NCBI RefSeq assembly: GCF_013386165.1 | Contig: NZ_JACAOS010000015.1 | Coordinates: forward strand, 445,594-509,593 | Direction: 5' to 3' | DNA: 64,000 bases | DNA from: Pseudomonas gingeri | GTDB lineage: Bacteria > Pseudomonadota > Gammaproteobacteria > Pseudomonadales > Pseudomonadaceae | In this document: positions 8,013 to 17,608 of the stretch, in pieces | Position numbering within the stretch: the first letter of the stretch is position 1 | Layout: each line of letters begins with the position of its first letter | Translations under genes and position numbers: made by a program | Notes under the pieces: generated by a model | Databases searched by the model: none | What the model was told of the DNA's origin: nothing | Seen by the model: the letters and a program-made list of their open reading frames with translations, nothing else

Positions 8013-8654
8013 ATGAACGGCCACAATCTGACTTTTAGGAATAATCCGATATGGTATGTCGCCCAGCGAGCGATAAACAATGTGTCGTGGTTCATGAAGG
8101 ACCAAGCAAACAGCATCAACCAACAACGAAACCGAATCCTTAACACCGCCAAATCAGGCGCCTTCGACCTGCTGGGTGACGGGCAGGCGAAAGAAGTCAT
8201 ACTGGCACCGACCGGTAACCCGCTCCACACCGACGCCTTGATCACCGCCTACTGGTGCCCCTTTATTCAAGGCAATGTACTGCCCGGATTTGTCGATATA
8301 CCACGGCATAATCCACAGCATAACTTTGTCTTTACCGCTGCCATGAATGGGTGTGCGCTGGTCGCGACAACCTCTCCAGCTGGCGGCAACATGCTCAGGA
8401 TTTACCACCACCAACACCCGAATAGCCCGCATATCAACCAACTGATCCAGGCCCAGGGGCAAACGATTCTTTCCTGCATCGAAGCCATCGACTACTGCCG
8501 TAGCGATCAGAAATACCCAGCCCCTAACGCGTTCAACTTCCTGTTCTACAAAGAGGGCAAATGGAAATATGTCGTGCAACCGCAGACATTTAACATGCTG
8601 ACTCATGAAGTGACATTGAATCCTGCCATGCAATCCAAGGTAGTGGATGTCTGA
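8013..8654 (+). CDS. Putative CNF1/BLF1-like glutamine deamidase toxin
   Basis: 213 residues from the ATG at 8013, which has a perfect GGAG site. No signal peptide. The central region reads FTAAMNGCALVATTSP, then LRIYHHQHPNSP. This matches the pattern of the CNF1 and Burkholderia lethal factor 1 deamidases: a small [LM][SN]GC motif on a strand, then about 12-18 residues later a histidine on the next strand. Candidate catalytic residues are Cys114 and His132 (His133 and His135 are alternatives). Such enzymes deamidate glutamines in Rho GTPases or eIF4A. No homology search was possible, so this is a motif-based inference. An immunity gene is not evident, in keeping with a target found only in eukaryotes. 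The neighbours include antibacterial effector genes. Confidence 0.55.
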   Translation: MNGHNLTFRNNPIWYVAQRAINNVSWFMKDQANSINQQRNRILNTAKSGAFDLLGDGQAKEVILAPTGNPLHTDALITAYWCPFIQGNVLPGFVDIPRHNPQHNFVFTAAMNGCALVATTSPAGGNMLRIYHHQHPNSPHINQLIQAQGQTILSCIEAIDYCRSDQKYPAPNAFNFLFYKEGKWKYVVQPQTFNMLTHEVTLNPAMQSKVVDV

Positions 8655-8806
8655 CACTAAATCCAATATCTGCCAAGTGCCTGTAAAGCGAGGAAGATGA
8701 TCTCATAGAACACCAAGCCAGGGATGGTGTTTCAATAGTTGCAGGCCACCCTTTAGTAAAAACAGCGGCCCGTCAGATACTCTAGTGATATAAAACGACT
8801 GAGAGG

Positions 8807-9097
8807 CTATCTGCCATCGCGACTTTTTGTACCTTCCTTACCGGTGTACGGGTTCACATTGCCTTTCGTACTGTAGTTATTGTTCCGAGTGGCATCCGGG
8901 TTTGTAGCATGGGAGGGACGGACATAAGTCCCGTTACTCCTAGTGTACCCACTAATAGTGTGATCCGAACGGCTACTCGTGGAATAGCTGGAATGGGATG
9001 ATGAATGCCCACCAACACCACCACCACGAGCATAGACATTCCCCGAAAGAACCAGGGCAGTCGCTAAAGCAGCCAAAGCCAGTATTTTTCCCATCAT
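8807..9097 (-). CDS. Small exported Ser/Gly/Asn-rich protein
   Basis: 96 residues beginning MMGKILALAALATALVLSG, a clear signal peptide cut near NVYA. The mature part is low complexity (GGGVGGHSSSHSSYSTSSRS) followed by a conserved-looking tail: TYVRPSHATNPDATRNNNYS and NVNPYTGKEGTK. Short exported proteins with an xVNPYTGKxGTK tail occur in several Proteobacteria; no function is established that I know of. A GGGAGATGGC ribosome site precedes the start. Most likely a small periplasmic or secreted protein. Confidence 0.75.
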   Translation of the reverse strand: MMGKILALAALATALVLSGNVYARGGGVGGHSSSHSSYSTSSRSDHTISGYTRSNGTYVRPSHATNPDATRNNNYSTKGNVNPYTGKEGTKSRDGR

Positions 9098-9360
9098 GCC
9101 ATCTCCCTATAACATCGATTTTGCGAGCATCAATAATGGCTCAACGATATCATTTTTGTAACCGACCAGATACAAATTATCGAAGTGGATACGGAGGTAG
9201 ATCAAGGATCAAGAGAACCGGAAGGTTATCGGCATCGCGATCAGAGCACCAAGGCCCAAGGTCGACCCTTGAATTTCAGACGCAGGCAAACGAAGCGCTG
9301 ATGATAATCTTGCACTTTGACTGGCATTCGAGGGGGATTCAGCTTGATGGAGAGCGTTAT

Positions 9361-9473
9361 GGAGGCAACCCCACCAGCCACACCCCGGCACACAATGTTC
9401 CCGCTGTGGCTGCTGCCTTCCGGCTCTGACCAGGTTCACGGGTAATCGTTGCGGGGGGACCGATGGGGTCACC
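9361..9473 (-). ncRNA. ffs: 4.5S RNA of the signal recognition particle
   Basis: The minus strand contains the universally conserved SRP domain IV: CAGAGCCGGAAGGCAGCAGC and flanking GTGAACCTGGT / CCACAGCGGGAA. The 5' end GGTGACCCC (9473 downward) pairs with the 3' end GGGGTTGCC (9372-9364), giving a ~113-nt hairpin, the normal size of the bacterial small SRP RNA. It binds Ffh and directs membrane proteins to FtsY and SecYEG. The apical loop reads GCCGGAAGGCAGC, where E. coli has GTCCGGAAGGAAGC. Confidence 0.95.
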
Positions 9474-9505
9474 ATAACGACGCCTGCCTCTCGGCAAGCC
9501 GCGCC

Positions 9506-9533
9506 ATTGTACCGATCTCGTCGGAAGTTACAA
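9506..9533 (-). promoter_or_regulatory. Sigma70-type promoter of ffs
   Basis: On the minus strand TTGTAA (9533-9528) and TACAAT (9511-9506) are separated by 16 bases. The expected start near 9499 gives a leader of about 26 bases before the mature 5' end at 9473, as expected for a 4.5S precursor trimmed by RNase P. Confidence 0.6.
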
Positions 9534-9658
9534 CCGTTGGTTCCAGATAAAAAATATGAGGGTGCTCAAGCACTTGCCCACGGCCTTCGGCCTATTCGCC
9601 CATTTCCCGCAGGAGCGGACCTGCCCGCTCACGCACTCGATTGGATAAACCGGCAGAA

Positions 9659-10282
9659 TCACTGCTTGGGCACGCTCAGCCGGGCATACTGGTCCTGGCT
9701 GATCCACCCGGTGAAGGAACGGTCCTTGGCATTGGTGAACTCGACCTGGGCCGCGCCATTCTTGAACGCCAGCACCCCGACCACATCACCCTTGACGATA
9801 TAGGCACCTTGAGTCGCCTTGGCGTCCGGCGTTTTCTGCAACAAGGCCTTGTCAGCCGAAACCGTCACCAGGGCAATCCACTTCTTGTTCGCGGTCTGGG
9901 ACAGCTCCAGGCCAGTGGCGATATCCGGCATCAGCACATTCATGCAGCCCGGATGCTGCCGGCCTTGCTCGACCGTCAGGGTCACGCCATCACTTGAGGG
10001 CTTCACGGTTCCCGGATAAACCTCATCGAGCCAGGTAGACACCGAGGCGTCTTTCCCGGCCTCGACCTCGCCTTGCAGGTAGAACGCGCAACTGAAAGTC
10101 GTGCCCTCGCCCCGCTCTTCCGCATAGAACCCCTCGACCTGATGCTCAGGCGTCACCGCCAGCATCAACTGCTCGTACTTGCCGGAATGCAGCGCCGAAT
10201 CCGCAGCGAAGGCCGGTGCACCGACGCCAAAAGAGATAGCTCCCGCCACCAGCCAATGGGAAATGGAAAGTTTGCCCAGCAT
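9659..10282 (-). CDS. Exported protein, putative immunity partner of the DUF3380 muramidase
   Basis: 207 residues from ATG at 10282 (GGGAA site upstream). A signal peptide spans residues 1-26 (SHWLVAGAISFGVGAPAFA, cut before ADS), so it is periplasmic. The mature part has two cysteines in positions that could form a disulfide (TTFSCAFYL and QHPGCMNVL) and a C-terminal SH3-like stretch (VKGDVVGVLAFKNGAAQVEF, then GWISQDQYARL). It begins one base after the muramidase stop codon, so the two are cotranscribed and probably translationally coupled. By analogy with other type VI cell-wall effector operons I infer an immunity protein that protects against the muramidase. No family was recognised directly. 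Confidence 0.6.
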   Translation of the reverse strand: MLGKLSISHWLVAGAISFGVGAPAFAADSALHSGKYEQLMLAVTPEHQVEGFYAEERGEGTTFSCAFYLQGEVEAGKDASVSTWLDEVYPGTVKPSSDGVTLTVEQGRQHPGCMNVLMPDIATGLELSQTANKKWIALVTVSADKALLQKTPDAKATQGAYIVKGDVVGVLAFKNGAAQVEFTNAKDRSFTGWISQDQYARLSVPKQ

Positions 10283-10283
10283 G

Positions 10284-11330
10284 TTATTTTTTCCCTTCAA
10301 GTGCTTCGTAGGCCTTCTTGATGCGCGAGTCATAGTCGCCATAATCCTTGCCGTTATAGTTCATCGCCATACCGACGTAATCCTTGTTTTTCATCGCCTT
10401 GACCAACGCAGGGCTTGCACTGCAAAAACCCAGGAAGGCCTTTAACTGGTTACCGGCGTTAATCTTCAGGGCGGCAGTGAATTCAAAAACGGTCTTGTAG
10501 CCACACGCGGAAAAGTTGAAGCCCATGATCTGAAACATGCCCCACGACGCCGACATCAAGGCTGCTTCCTGATCCAGGCCGAAAGCGGTCGCCATGGTGT
10601 CCCAGGCCTTGGTCTGATCCTTGTTATTGGCCTGCCACTGGGGCCCGGCCTTTTTCACATAGGGGTAAGACAGCAGCGGATGCGTCTGGTCATATTTACG
10701 CTTGGTGTACTTGCGAAACAGATGCCCTTCAAAGGCAATCACCGGCAACTTGGCCGGACCGAAACCGGAGCGTCCACCGGATTCCACCGTGGCAAAAGCC
10801 TTGATGATATTGACCGAGACACCACCACCCAGCTGTGTTGCGGCGTTCTGGAAGTCGCTATCGGTCAGGCTCATGCCACCGTCGCACGTGGCCTGGAGCA
10901 CCATCTGCCGGTTGCGCCGCTCGGCTTCGATCATCGCCCGCATGCGGTCCAGGTAGTGATTGACGGTGGCCTGGACCATGTCGCTATTGGCGTTGCCGAA
11001 CACATTGAGGAAGGTCGGCAGGCGCAGGGTCGGATGAGGCTTGACCGGCACCTTGATCGCTTCTTCGATCAGGCTGTTGAAGGTACGGCCGGTCGGATCG
11101 ATGACCCCATCGGGATGGGCATACTTGAGATAGCGGAATTGATATTGACTGATGCACTGCAGCAATTGGCCATCACACTTGCCATTTTCGGGCAGCGGAA
11201 AACCCAACTTGGGAATGATCAGGTTAAACAAGTATTGAATGCACTGAACATCAGCAGGCAAGTTTCGAGCCTTGCCAGGCGCACCGACCGAAGCACTGAT
11301 AAGACAGGGCAAACCCTGCAGGCTTTTCAT
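10284..11330 (-). CDS. DUF3380-type N-acetylmuramidase, probable antibacterial effector
   Basis: 348 residues from the ATG at 11330, spaced about nine bases from AAGG; an ATG at 11339 is too close to that site. Residues ~20-95 form a peptidoglycan-binding-like helical domain (VQCIQYLFNLIIPKLGFPLP, GVIDPTGRTFNSL). The C-terminal ~180 residues are the DUF3380 muramidase domain. IIKAFATVESGGRSGFG carries the likely catalytic glutamate (Glu183), with VIAFEGHLF and MSASWGMFQIMGFNFSACGY downstream. The family cleaves the MurNAc-GlcNAc bond. There are no holin or phage genes, and an exported partner follows directly, which favours a type VI or contact-delivered effector over phage endolysin. Confidence 0.82.
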   Translation of the reverse strand: MKSLQGLPCLISASVGAPGKARNLPADVQCIQYLFNLIIPKLGFPLPENGKCDGQLLQCISQYQFRYLKYAHPDGVIDPTGRTFNSLIEEAIKVPVKPHPTLRLPTFLNVFGNANSDMVQATVNHYLDRMRAMIEAERRNRQMVLQATCDGGMSLTDSDFQNAATQLGGGVSVNIIKAFATVESGGRSGFGPAKLPVIAFEGHLFRKYTKRKYDQTHPLLSYPYVKKAGPQWQANNKDQTKAWDTMATAFGLDQEAALMSASWGMFQIMGFNFSACGYKTVFEFTAALKINAGNQLKAFLGFCSASPALVKAMKNKDYVGMAMNYNGKDYGDYDSRIKKAYEALEGKK

Positions 11331-11547
11331 CACGGACATCCTTGTTAGTTATAAATAATGGCAGAGAAGTGCCATCATTTCAATATCATCCCTGCATCAC
11401 CCTTAGACTCTAAGCAGGTGACCGGCGGAAACTAACAAGCTGTTTTGGCGTTGTCCAGAGGGTGTTTGGAAAGTTGTGAAATGGCTATCGCTTGGAAAGT
11501 CAGAACGAGGCGAGTGCTTCGGCGTACTGGCCTGATAACCGGCCCAT

Positions 11548-11642
11548 GCTCGATTGCTCGCGATCAATCGGGAAATACTGCGGCGTGCCAGATACCCCGC
11601 ATTATTGCTGACGATTATCGCGAGCAAGCTCGCTCCTACAGT
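11548..11642. repeat. REP pair, left copy degenerate
   Basis: A clean inverted REP copy lies at 11618-11642 (ATCGCGAGCAAGCTCGCTCC, then TACAG), just before the stop of the DUF6124 gene. An eroded facing copy is at 11548-11566 (CATGCTCGATTGCTCGCGA). Together they fill most of the spacer between the muramidase and DUF6124 genes. Confidence 0.7.
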
Positions 11643-11648
11643 TGTGGG

Positions 11649-11969
11649 TCAGGCAAGGGGTACCTGTTTGTCCAGCAGGTTATCCACACGGCTCAGGGCC
11701 AGGTCGACCAGGTGCACCACACCCAGGGCCAATTTACGATTGGAACCCTGCAGGTTGTCTGCGCACTCGTAGGCAGTGGCCGAGGCTGACTGGAGAATTT
11801 CGTCGATCTGGGCAAGAACGTCTTCGGTATTCAGTTGCTCATGCTCACATCGACAATCTCGGCTGTTGCCCGCTGGCAGCTCGTAGTGGGCGAAAGCCCG
11901 TTCGATGGCGAGCTGACTGGCAACAGATGACAGGTCTTCGGTCGGTGGGTTGGGGGTGATCTTGAACAT
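11649..11969 (-). CDS. DUF6124 (formerly DUF3077) family protein
   Basis: 106 residues from the ATG at 11969 (AGGA site eight bases upstream). It begins MFKITPNPPTEDLSSVAS, the signature opening of a small family that appears in several copies per genome in fluorescent pseudomonads. A helical C-terminal half follows (LAQIDEILQSASATAYECAD, RKLALGVVHLVDLALSRVD). No signal peptide. Function is unknown to me. The gene is preceded by a long conserved-looking leader (11970-12215) that is in frame for part of its length. The longer in-frame ORF is probably not translated. Confidence 0.8.
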   Translation of the reverse strand: MFKITPNPPTEDLSSVASQLAIERAFAHYELPAGNSRDCRCEHEQLNTEDVLAQIDEILQSASATAYECADNLQGSNRKLALGVVHLVDLALSRVDNLLDKQVPLA

Positions 11970-12215
11970 AGTGATGGTCCTAAGTTGCTGAATGGAGGCC
12001 ATCACCCGTTCGCTTGCACGCGAATTAGGGTGGCAGCTGTACGCAGGTGTGCAAGACCGGGGCAACATAGGAAACCCGGCAGATCCCGAAGATCTCCCAC
12101 GCACAGCCACCATAACGCCAGATTTCAGACTCAGAAAATGCCTGAAGGCGAAGAGCGACAGTGCGCCTGTGTTGCGAACCGGACTTGCACGTCCACATCA
12201 CCGATTGGCGGTGAC
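11970..12215 (-). ncRNA. Candidate structured 5' leader of the DUF6124 gene
   Basis: On the minus strand several hairpins follow one another: TCACCG-CCAAT-CGGTGA (12214-12198), GGAC-GTGCAA-GTCC (about 12193-12180), and a UUCG-capped stem GGAGATC-TTCG-GGATCTGCC (about 12098-12078) with one bulge. The leader ends at the ribosome site of the DUF6124 gene. I recall similar leader sequence before other members of this gene family in fluorescent pseudomonads, but I could not check it. It may be a cis-acting RNA or simply a repeated 5' region carried with the gene. Confidence 0.4.
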
Positions 12216-12590
12216 AAACGCAGACTAGCCGCCAGTTCGAACAGGCGCAACGGGATGGGATTTTCTAGGAAATTTCACTCAAGTTAAAGGGATCTTTCGA
12301 TAATCAGGACCTGGAGAACGGTCATATCGATGCCACTATCGCGCTCAACGTCCCTTTCGAAGGATCACGACGCCAAGCGCGGTTGCCAGGCAACATAATC
12401 CACTCCAACTAAAGGAATCTTCTTACTGAAAGCGAATCAAAAGACCCATCGCGGGGAACCAGCCACGTCAGCAGAATGACCAATATCTCCTACGCTCGAT
12501 CTCGGCTTTACCGCACCGGATGCCTGGTTCCAGCCTGATCGTCACATGGACACAGCGATTCCGCCGACGGTTCAAAACAAGGACGTACAC
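12216..12590. other. Gene-free spacer before the Tae4-Tai4 operon
   Basis: 375 bases without a convincing ORF on either strand. It must hold the promoters of the divergent DUF6124 leader and the Tae4 operon. No clear -10/-35 pair stands out. Confidence 0.45.
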
Positions 12591-13091
12591 ATGAAAAGAG
12601 TGCCTTTCCTGGCCGCCTGGACGGCATCGCAGCAAATTTATGATCCCTCCAACTCGGGCGCCAAGGTCGCCGAAGTCATTGGGGGATACGTCGAGAAGAA
12701 CATCAACAACCCTGCTCCGGAACAGCGCTGGAGCAACACCTGCGCCGTACGGATGAGCTATATCCTGAATCAGGCCGGTCTGAAAATTCCGAACATACCG
12801 GGACAGACCGTGTCCGGCGCCGACAAATCCCAGTACTTCTTTCGTGTCAAAAACCTTATTGCCTTTCTGGAACAGCGCTGGGGCAAAGCTGAAGTTGTGC
12901 AGTACCCGCCCTCGGGTGGCGGCACACTAAGAGGCAAGAAAGGCGTGATCCTGTTTGAAGTGCAGGGCTGGTCGGATGCCCAGGGACACGCCACGCTGTT
13001 CAACGGCAGCACTTGCTACGACCACTGCTATTTCAACGAACCCGGCGCGAGCTATCGCACCGACCGTGCAAATTTCTGGAGCTTGCTGTGA
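12591..13091 (+). CDS. tae4: Tae4-family type VI secretion amidase effector
   Basis: 166 residues from the ATG at 12591 (AAGGA seven bases upstream); an in-frame ATG at 12546 lacks a site. Tae4 enzymes are NlpC/P60-like amidases that cut the D-Glu-mDAP bond of peptidoglycan in rival cells. The catalytic triad is visible: Cys51 (RWSNTCAVRMSYILN), His133 (DAQGHATLFNG) and Asp144 (TCYDHCYF). The C-H and H-D spacings of 82 and 11 agree with what I recall for the Salmonella enzyme (C44, H126, D137). Cys142 and Cys146 could form the reported regulatory disulfide. No signal peptide, as expected for direct type VI delivery. The gene overlaps the immunity gene. Confidence 0.93.
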   Translation: MKRVPFLAAWTASQQIYDPSNSGAKVAEVIGGYVEKNINNPAPEQRWSNTCAVRMSYILNQAGLKIPNIPGQTVSGADKSQYFFRVKNLIAFLEQRWGKAEVVQYPPSGGGTLRGKKGVILFEVQGWSDAQGHATLFNGSTCYDHCYFNEPGASYRTDRANFWSLL

Positions 13092-13528
13092 AGAAGGTTC
13101 TACAAGGCACCCTGTCCGCTTCCATCCTGATGCTGCTGGCATCCGTCGGCTATGCAAAGGACGATATCGGCACCTCTCCGGAGGCCAACGCACGGAGCTA
13201 TGGGCAGAATTACAAGGACATGGTGCTCGCCACTTGCATCGCGAACGCCTACAGAGACGACAAATCGGCAGCCATTGATGCGGGCAGCAGCGTCAGCGCC
13301 TTGCGGGACTGGACCGAATACGACCTGGAGAAGGCCCCCGACTCGATCAAGACCCTGGTGAATCGTTATCTGGCGCGCGACTATCACAATCCGCTGGCGG
13401 AATCAGAAGTCCAAGGGGTGCGCTTCGATCTGCTGAAATGTCTGGACCTGTATCACAGCAAGGAGCTGGATGCGCAGGTCAAACGCCTGGTCATCAACCC
13501 CAAGCGTACTGACAGGCAGGAGAAGTGA
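13088..13528 (+). CDS. tai4: Tai4-family periplasmic immunity protein
   Basis: 146 residues starting at a GTG that overlaps the Tae4 stop (GTGA). A signal peptide spans residues 1-23 (LQGTLSASILMLLASVGYA, cut before KDDIG). The mature part is helical, with the Tai4-type stretch MVLATCIANAYRDDKSAAID and later VRFDLLKCLDLYHSKELD; the two cysteines likely form a disulfide. Tai4 dimers plug the active site of Tae4 in the periplasm and protect the producer and its siblings. The order effector-immunity and the overlap are typical of the family. Confidence 0.9.
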   Translation: MKKVLQGTLSASILMLLASVGYAKDDIGTSPEANARSYGQNYKDMVLATCIANAYRDDKSAAIDAGSSVSALRDWTEYDLEKAPDSIKTLVNRYLARDYHNPLAESEVQGVRFDLLKCLDLYHSKELDAQVKRLVINPKRTDRQEK

Positions 13529-13576
13529 TCCCAGTTCTAACGCGGAGTATCCGGAACTGCGCGGCGCTGTCTCGGC

Positions 13577-13603
13577 CATCGCCAGCAAGCTCGCTCCTAC
13601 AGG
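13577..13603. repeat. Single REP copy
   Basis: CCATCGCCAGCAAGCTCGCT followed by CCTACAG, one inverted copy between the Tai4 gene and the convergent metallopeptidase gene. It mixes the GCCAGCAAG and AGCTCGC halves of two REP variants. Confidence 0.75.
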
Positions 13604-13622
13604 GTGAGTCGGGAGACCCCGA

Positions 13623-14792
13623 CTACGACGGCACCTGCAACACCTCATCCGCCCGACCACCCTCCTCCTGGATCACCAGGTGGATGAAGTGCAGCTTGGC
13701 GATGGTCGCCGGCGGTAGCACAAAGGGATAGAAGTCCGGTTGCCCCATGCTACGGGACAGCTCGTTGAGCATGCCCGCCAGTTCGATCCAGGCGTTGACG
13801 AACGACAGGAACGCCGGCCCCTCCGGATGCTCTACGTCATAGAGCGCGCTCAGTGGAAACGCCGGGTAGTCAAAATCCGATTCCTTGGCACTCATGCCAA
13901 AGCCCAGCGCCGTGTCCACCGCATCCATCATGTGCAGGTAATGCGCCCAGGTTTCCGCCCAGTCTTCCCAGGGATGCATGGTGGCGTAGGCGCTGACGAA
14001 GTGTTGCGCCCAGTCCTGTGGCGCGCCTTGTTGGTAGTGACGCTCCAGAGCATCGGCATAACTGGCGCGCTCGTCGCCGAACAGGCCACGAAACGCTTCC
14101 AGCCAATGGCTGTTGGCAATCAACCGGTCCCAGTAGTAATGCCCGACTTCATGGCGGAAATGGCCGAGCAAGGTGCGGTACGGTTCGCGCATCTGCACGC
14201 GGACTTTTTCCCGGTGGGCGTCGTCGGCTTCCTTGATGTCGAGGGTGATCAGGCCGTTGGCGTGGCCGGTCATGGGGGCCTTGCCTTCCAGGTCGACACC
14301 GACGAAGTCGAAGGCCAGGCCGTTGTCTTCGTCCCAGGTTTTCGGGATCACTTGCAGACCCAAGGTGATCAGTTGGGCGACCAGGCGACGCTTGGCGGTT
14401 TCGACCTTGCACCAACGCTCGGGGTTGTCCGGGACAGACAGGTCGGGGATGGTGCGATTGAGGGCACAGGCAGTGCACAGGCTGCTGCCGTGAGCGTAGG
14501 GAATCAACCAGTTGCAGGCCGCCGCCGTGTCGAGGTTGGTGCAACGGCGGAACAGGCCGGCATCGGGGCCAGTGTCCAGTTGCCAGCTCTCTGGGTAGGG
14601 GCCGGGCTGGAGGGATGACAGTACACTGCCCTGCGGCTCGTAGCCCAAGGCCGCAGCACAGGCCAGGCACTGGCTGTTGCGAAAGAATACCGACTGACCA
14701 CAGCGGCATTGCCAGACCTTGCTGTTGCGCGAAGGCTCGCTGATGAAGGGTGCGGCGATGCGTGAGCTGAGTTGTTCGAAGAACCGGTACAT
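13623..14792 (-). CDS. Zinc-ribbon putative zinc metallopeptidase
   Basis: 389 residues. The N-terminus carries two zinc-ribbon CxxC pairs (WQCRCGQSVFFRNSQCLACA), and a second Cys-rich cluster follows (CNWLIPYAHGSSLCTACALN). The body has a zincin-type motif FRHEVGHYYWDRLI at about residue 213 with HEVGH as the metal-binding and catalytic site, and a further acidic helix near HPWEDWAETWAHYLHMMD. This fits the putative zinc-binding metallopeptidase family in which the enzyme is cytoplasmic and no substrate is known. It stands alone, convergent with the Tae4-Tai4 operon. The start is ATG at 14792 after a GGAGAGATC site. Confidence 0.87.
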   Translation of the reverse strand: MYRFFEQLSSRIAAPFISEPSRNSKVWQCRCGQSVFFRNSQCLACAAALGYEPQGSVLSSLQPGPYPESWQLDTGPDAGLFRRCTNLDTAAACNWLIPYAHGSSLCTACALNRTIPDLSVPDNPERWCKVETAKRRLVAQLITLGLQVIPKTWDEDNGLAFDFVGVDLEGKAPMTGHANGLITLDIKEADDAHREKVRVQMREPYRTLLGHFRHEVGHYYWDRLIANSHWLEAFRGLFGDERASYADALERHYQQGAPQDWAQHFVSAYATMHPWEDWAETWAHYLHMMDAVDTALGFGMSAKESDFDYPAFPLSALYDVEHPEGPAFLSFVNAWIELAGMLNELSRSMGQPDFYPFVLPPATIAKLHFIHLVIQEEGGRADEVLQVPS

Positions 14793-14878
14793 GGCGATCT
14801 CTCCAGGGGCCTGCCTAGACTAGATCATTGGGCGCGCTGGCGGGTTCCCTGATGCAGGGAAGAAACACGGGCCGCTCC

Positions 14879-14981
14879 CTGTAGGAGCGAGCTTGCTCGC
14901 GATGGTCGTCAACGATAACGCGGGGCCTCTGACGCAACGCAGTGCTCTCAGGTCCATCGCGAGCAAGCTCGCTCCTACAGG
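14879..14981. repeat. REP palindrome pair (GAGCGAGCTTGCTCGCGAT type)
   Basis: Near-perfect copies face each other at 14879-14902 and 14955-14981 (CATCGCGAGCAAGCTCGCTC, then CTACAG), with about 52 bases between them. They lie between the metallopeptidase start and the ligA stop. Confidence 0.9.
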
Positions 14982-15066
14982 GAGTGGGGCTGCTTGCAAG
15001 ACCGTGATGGGCCTGAGGACGCTGCAGTGCGCCAGATGCCGCCGCGTGATCGTGGCCGACGCGGGA

Positions 15067-17499
<2,433 letters not shown>

Positions 17500-17500
17500 C

Positions 17501-17587
17501 TATCGCCAGCAAGCCGGCTCCTACAGGTCTGCGGTATTCGCAGTATTCATGCTTACCCGGCCCTGTAGGAGCCGGCTTGCTGGCGAT
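17501..17587. repeat. REP palindrome pair (GAGCCGGCTTGCTGGCGAT type)
   Basis: Inverted copy at 17501-17525 (ATCGCCAGCAAGCCGGCTCC, then TACAG) and forward copy at 17563-17587 (CTGTAGGAGCCGGCTTGCTG, then GCGAT). It fills the zipA-ligA spacer and differs from the ...GCGAGCTTGCTCGC... variant. Confidence 0.9.
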
Positions 17588-17608
17588 GAGCGCAAAGCGC
17601 TCAGCCAT

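Noticed and set aside
8707..8732. Weak inverted repeat after the deamidase gene
   Set aside because: The arms pair over only seven bases and no T-run follows, so it is not reported as a terminator.
9209..9475. 88-codon minus-strand ORF over the 4.5S RNA region
   Set aside because: It runs through the conserved SRP RNA, so the RNA explains the sequence.
12546..12590. Upstream ATG extending Tae4 by 15 residues
   Set aside because: No ribosome site, while the ATG at 12591 has AAGGA at the right distance and gives the family length.
13740..14618. 292-codon plus-strand ORF
   Set aside because: It is antisense to the zinc metallopeptidase, whose HEVGH motif and length are convincing.
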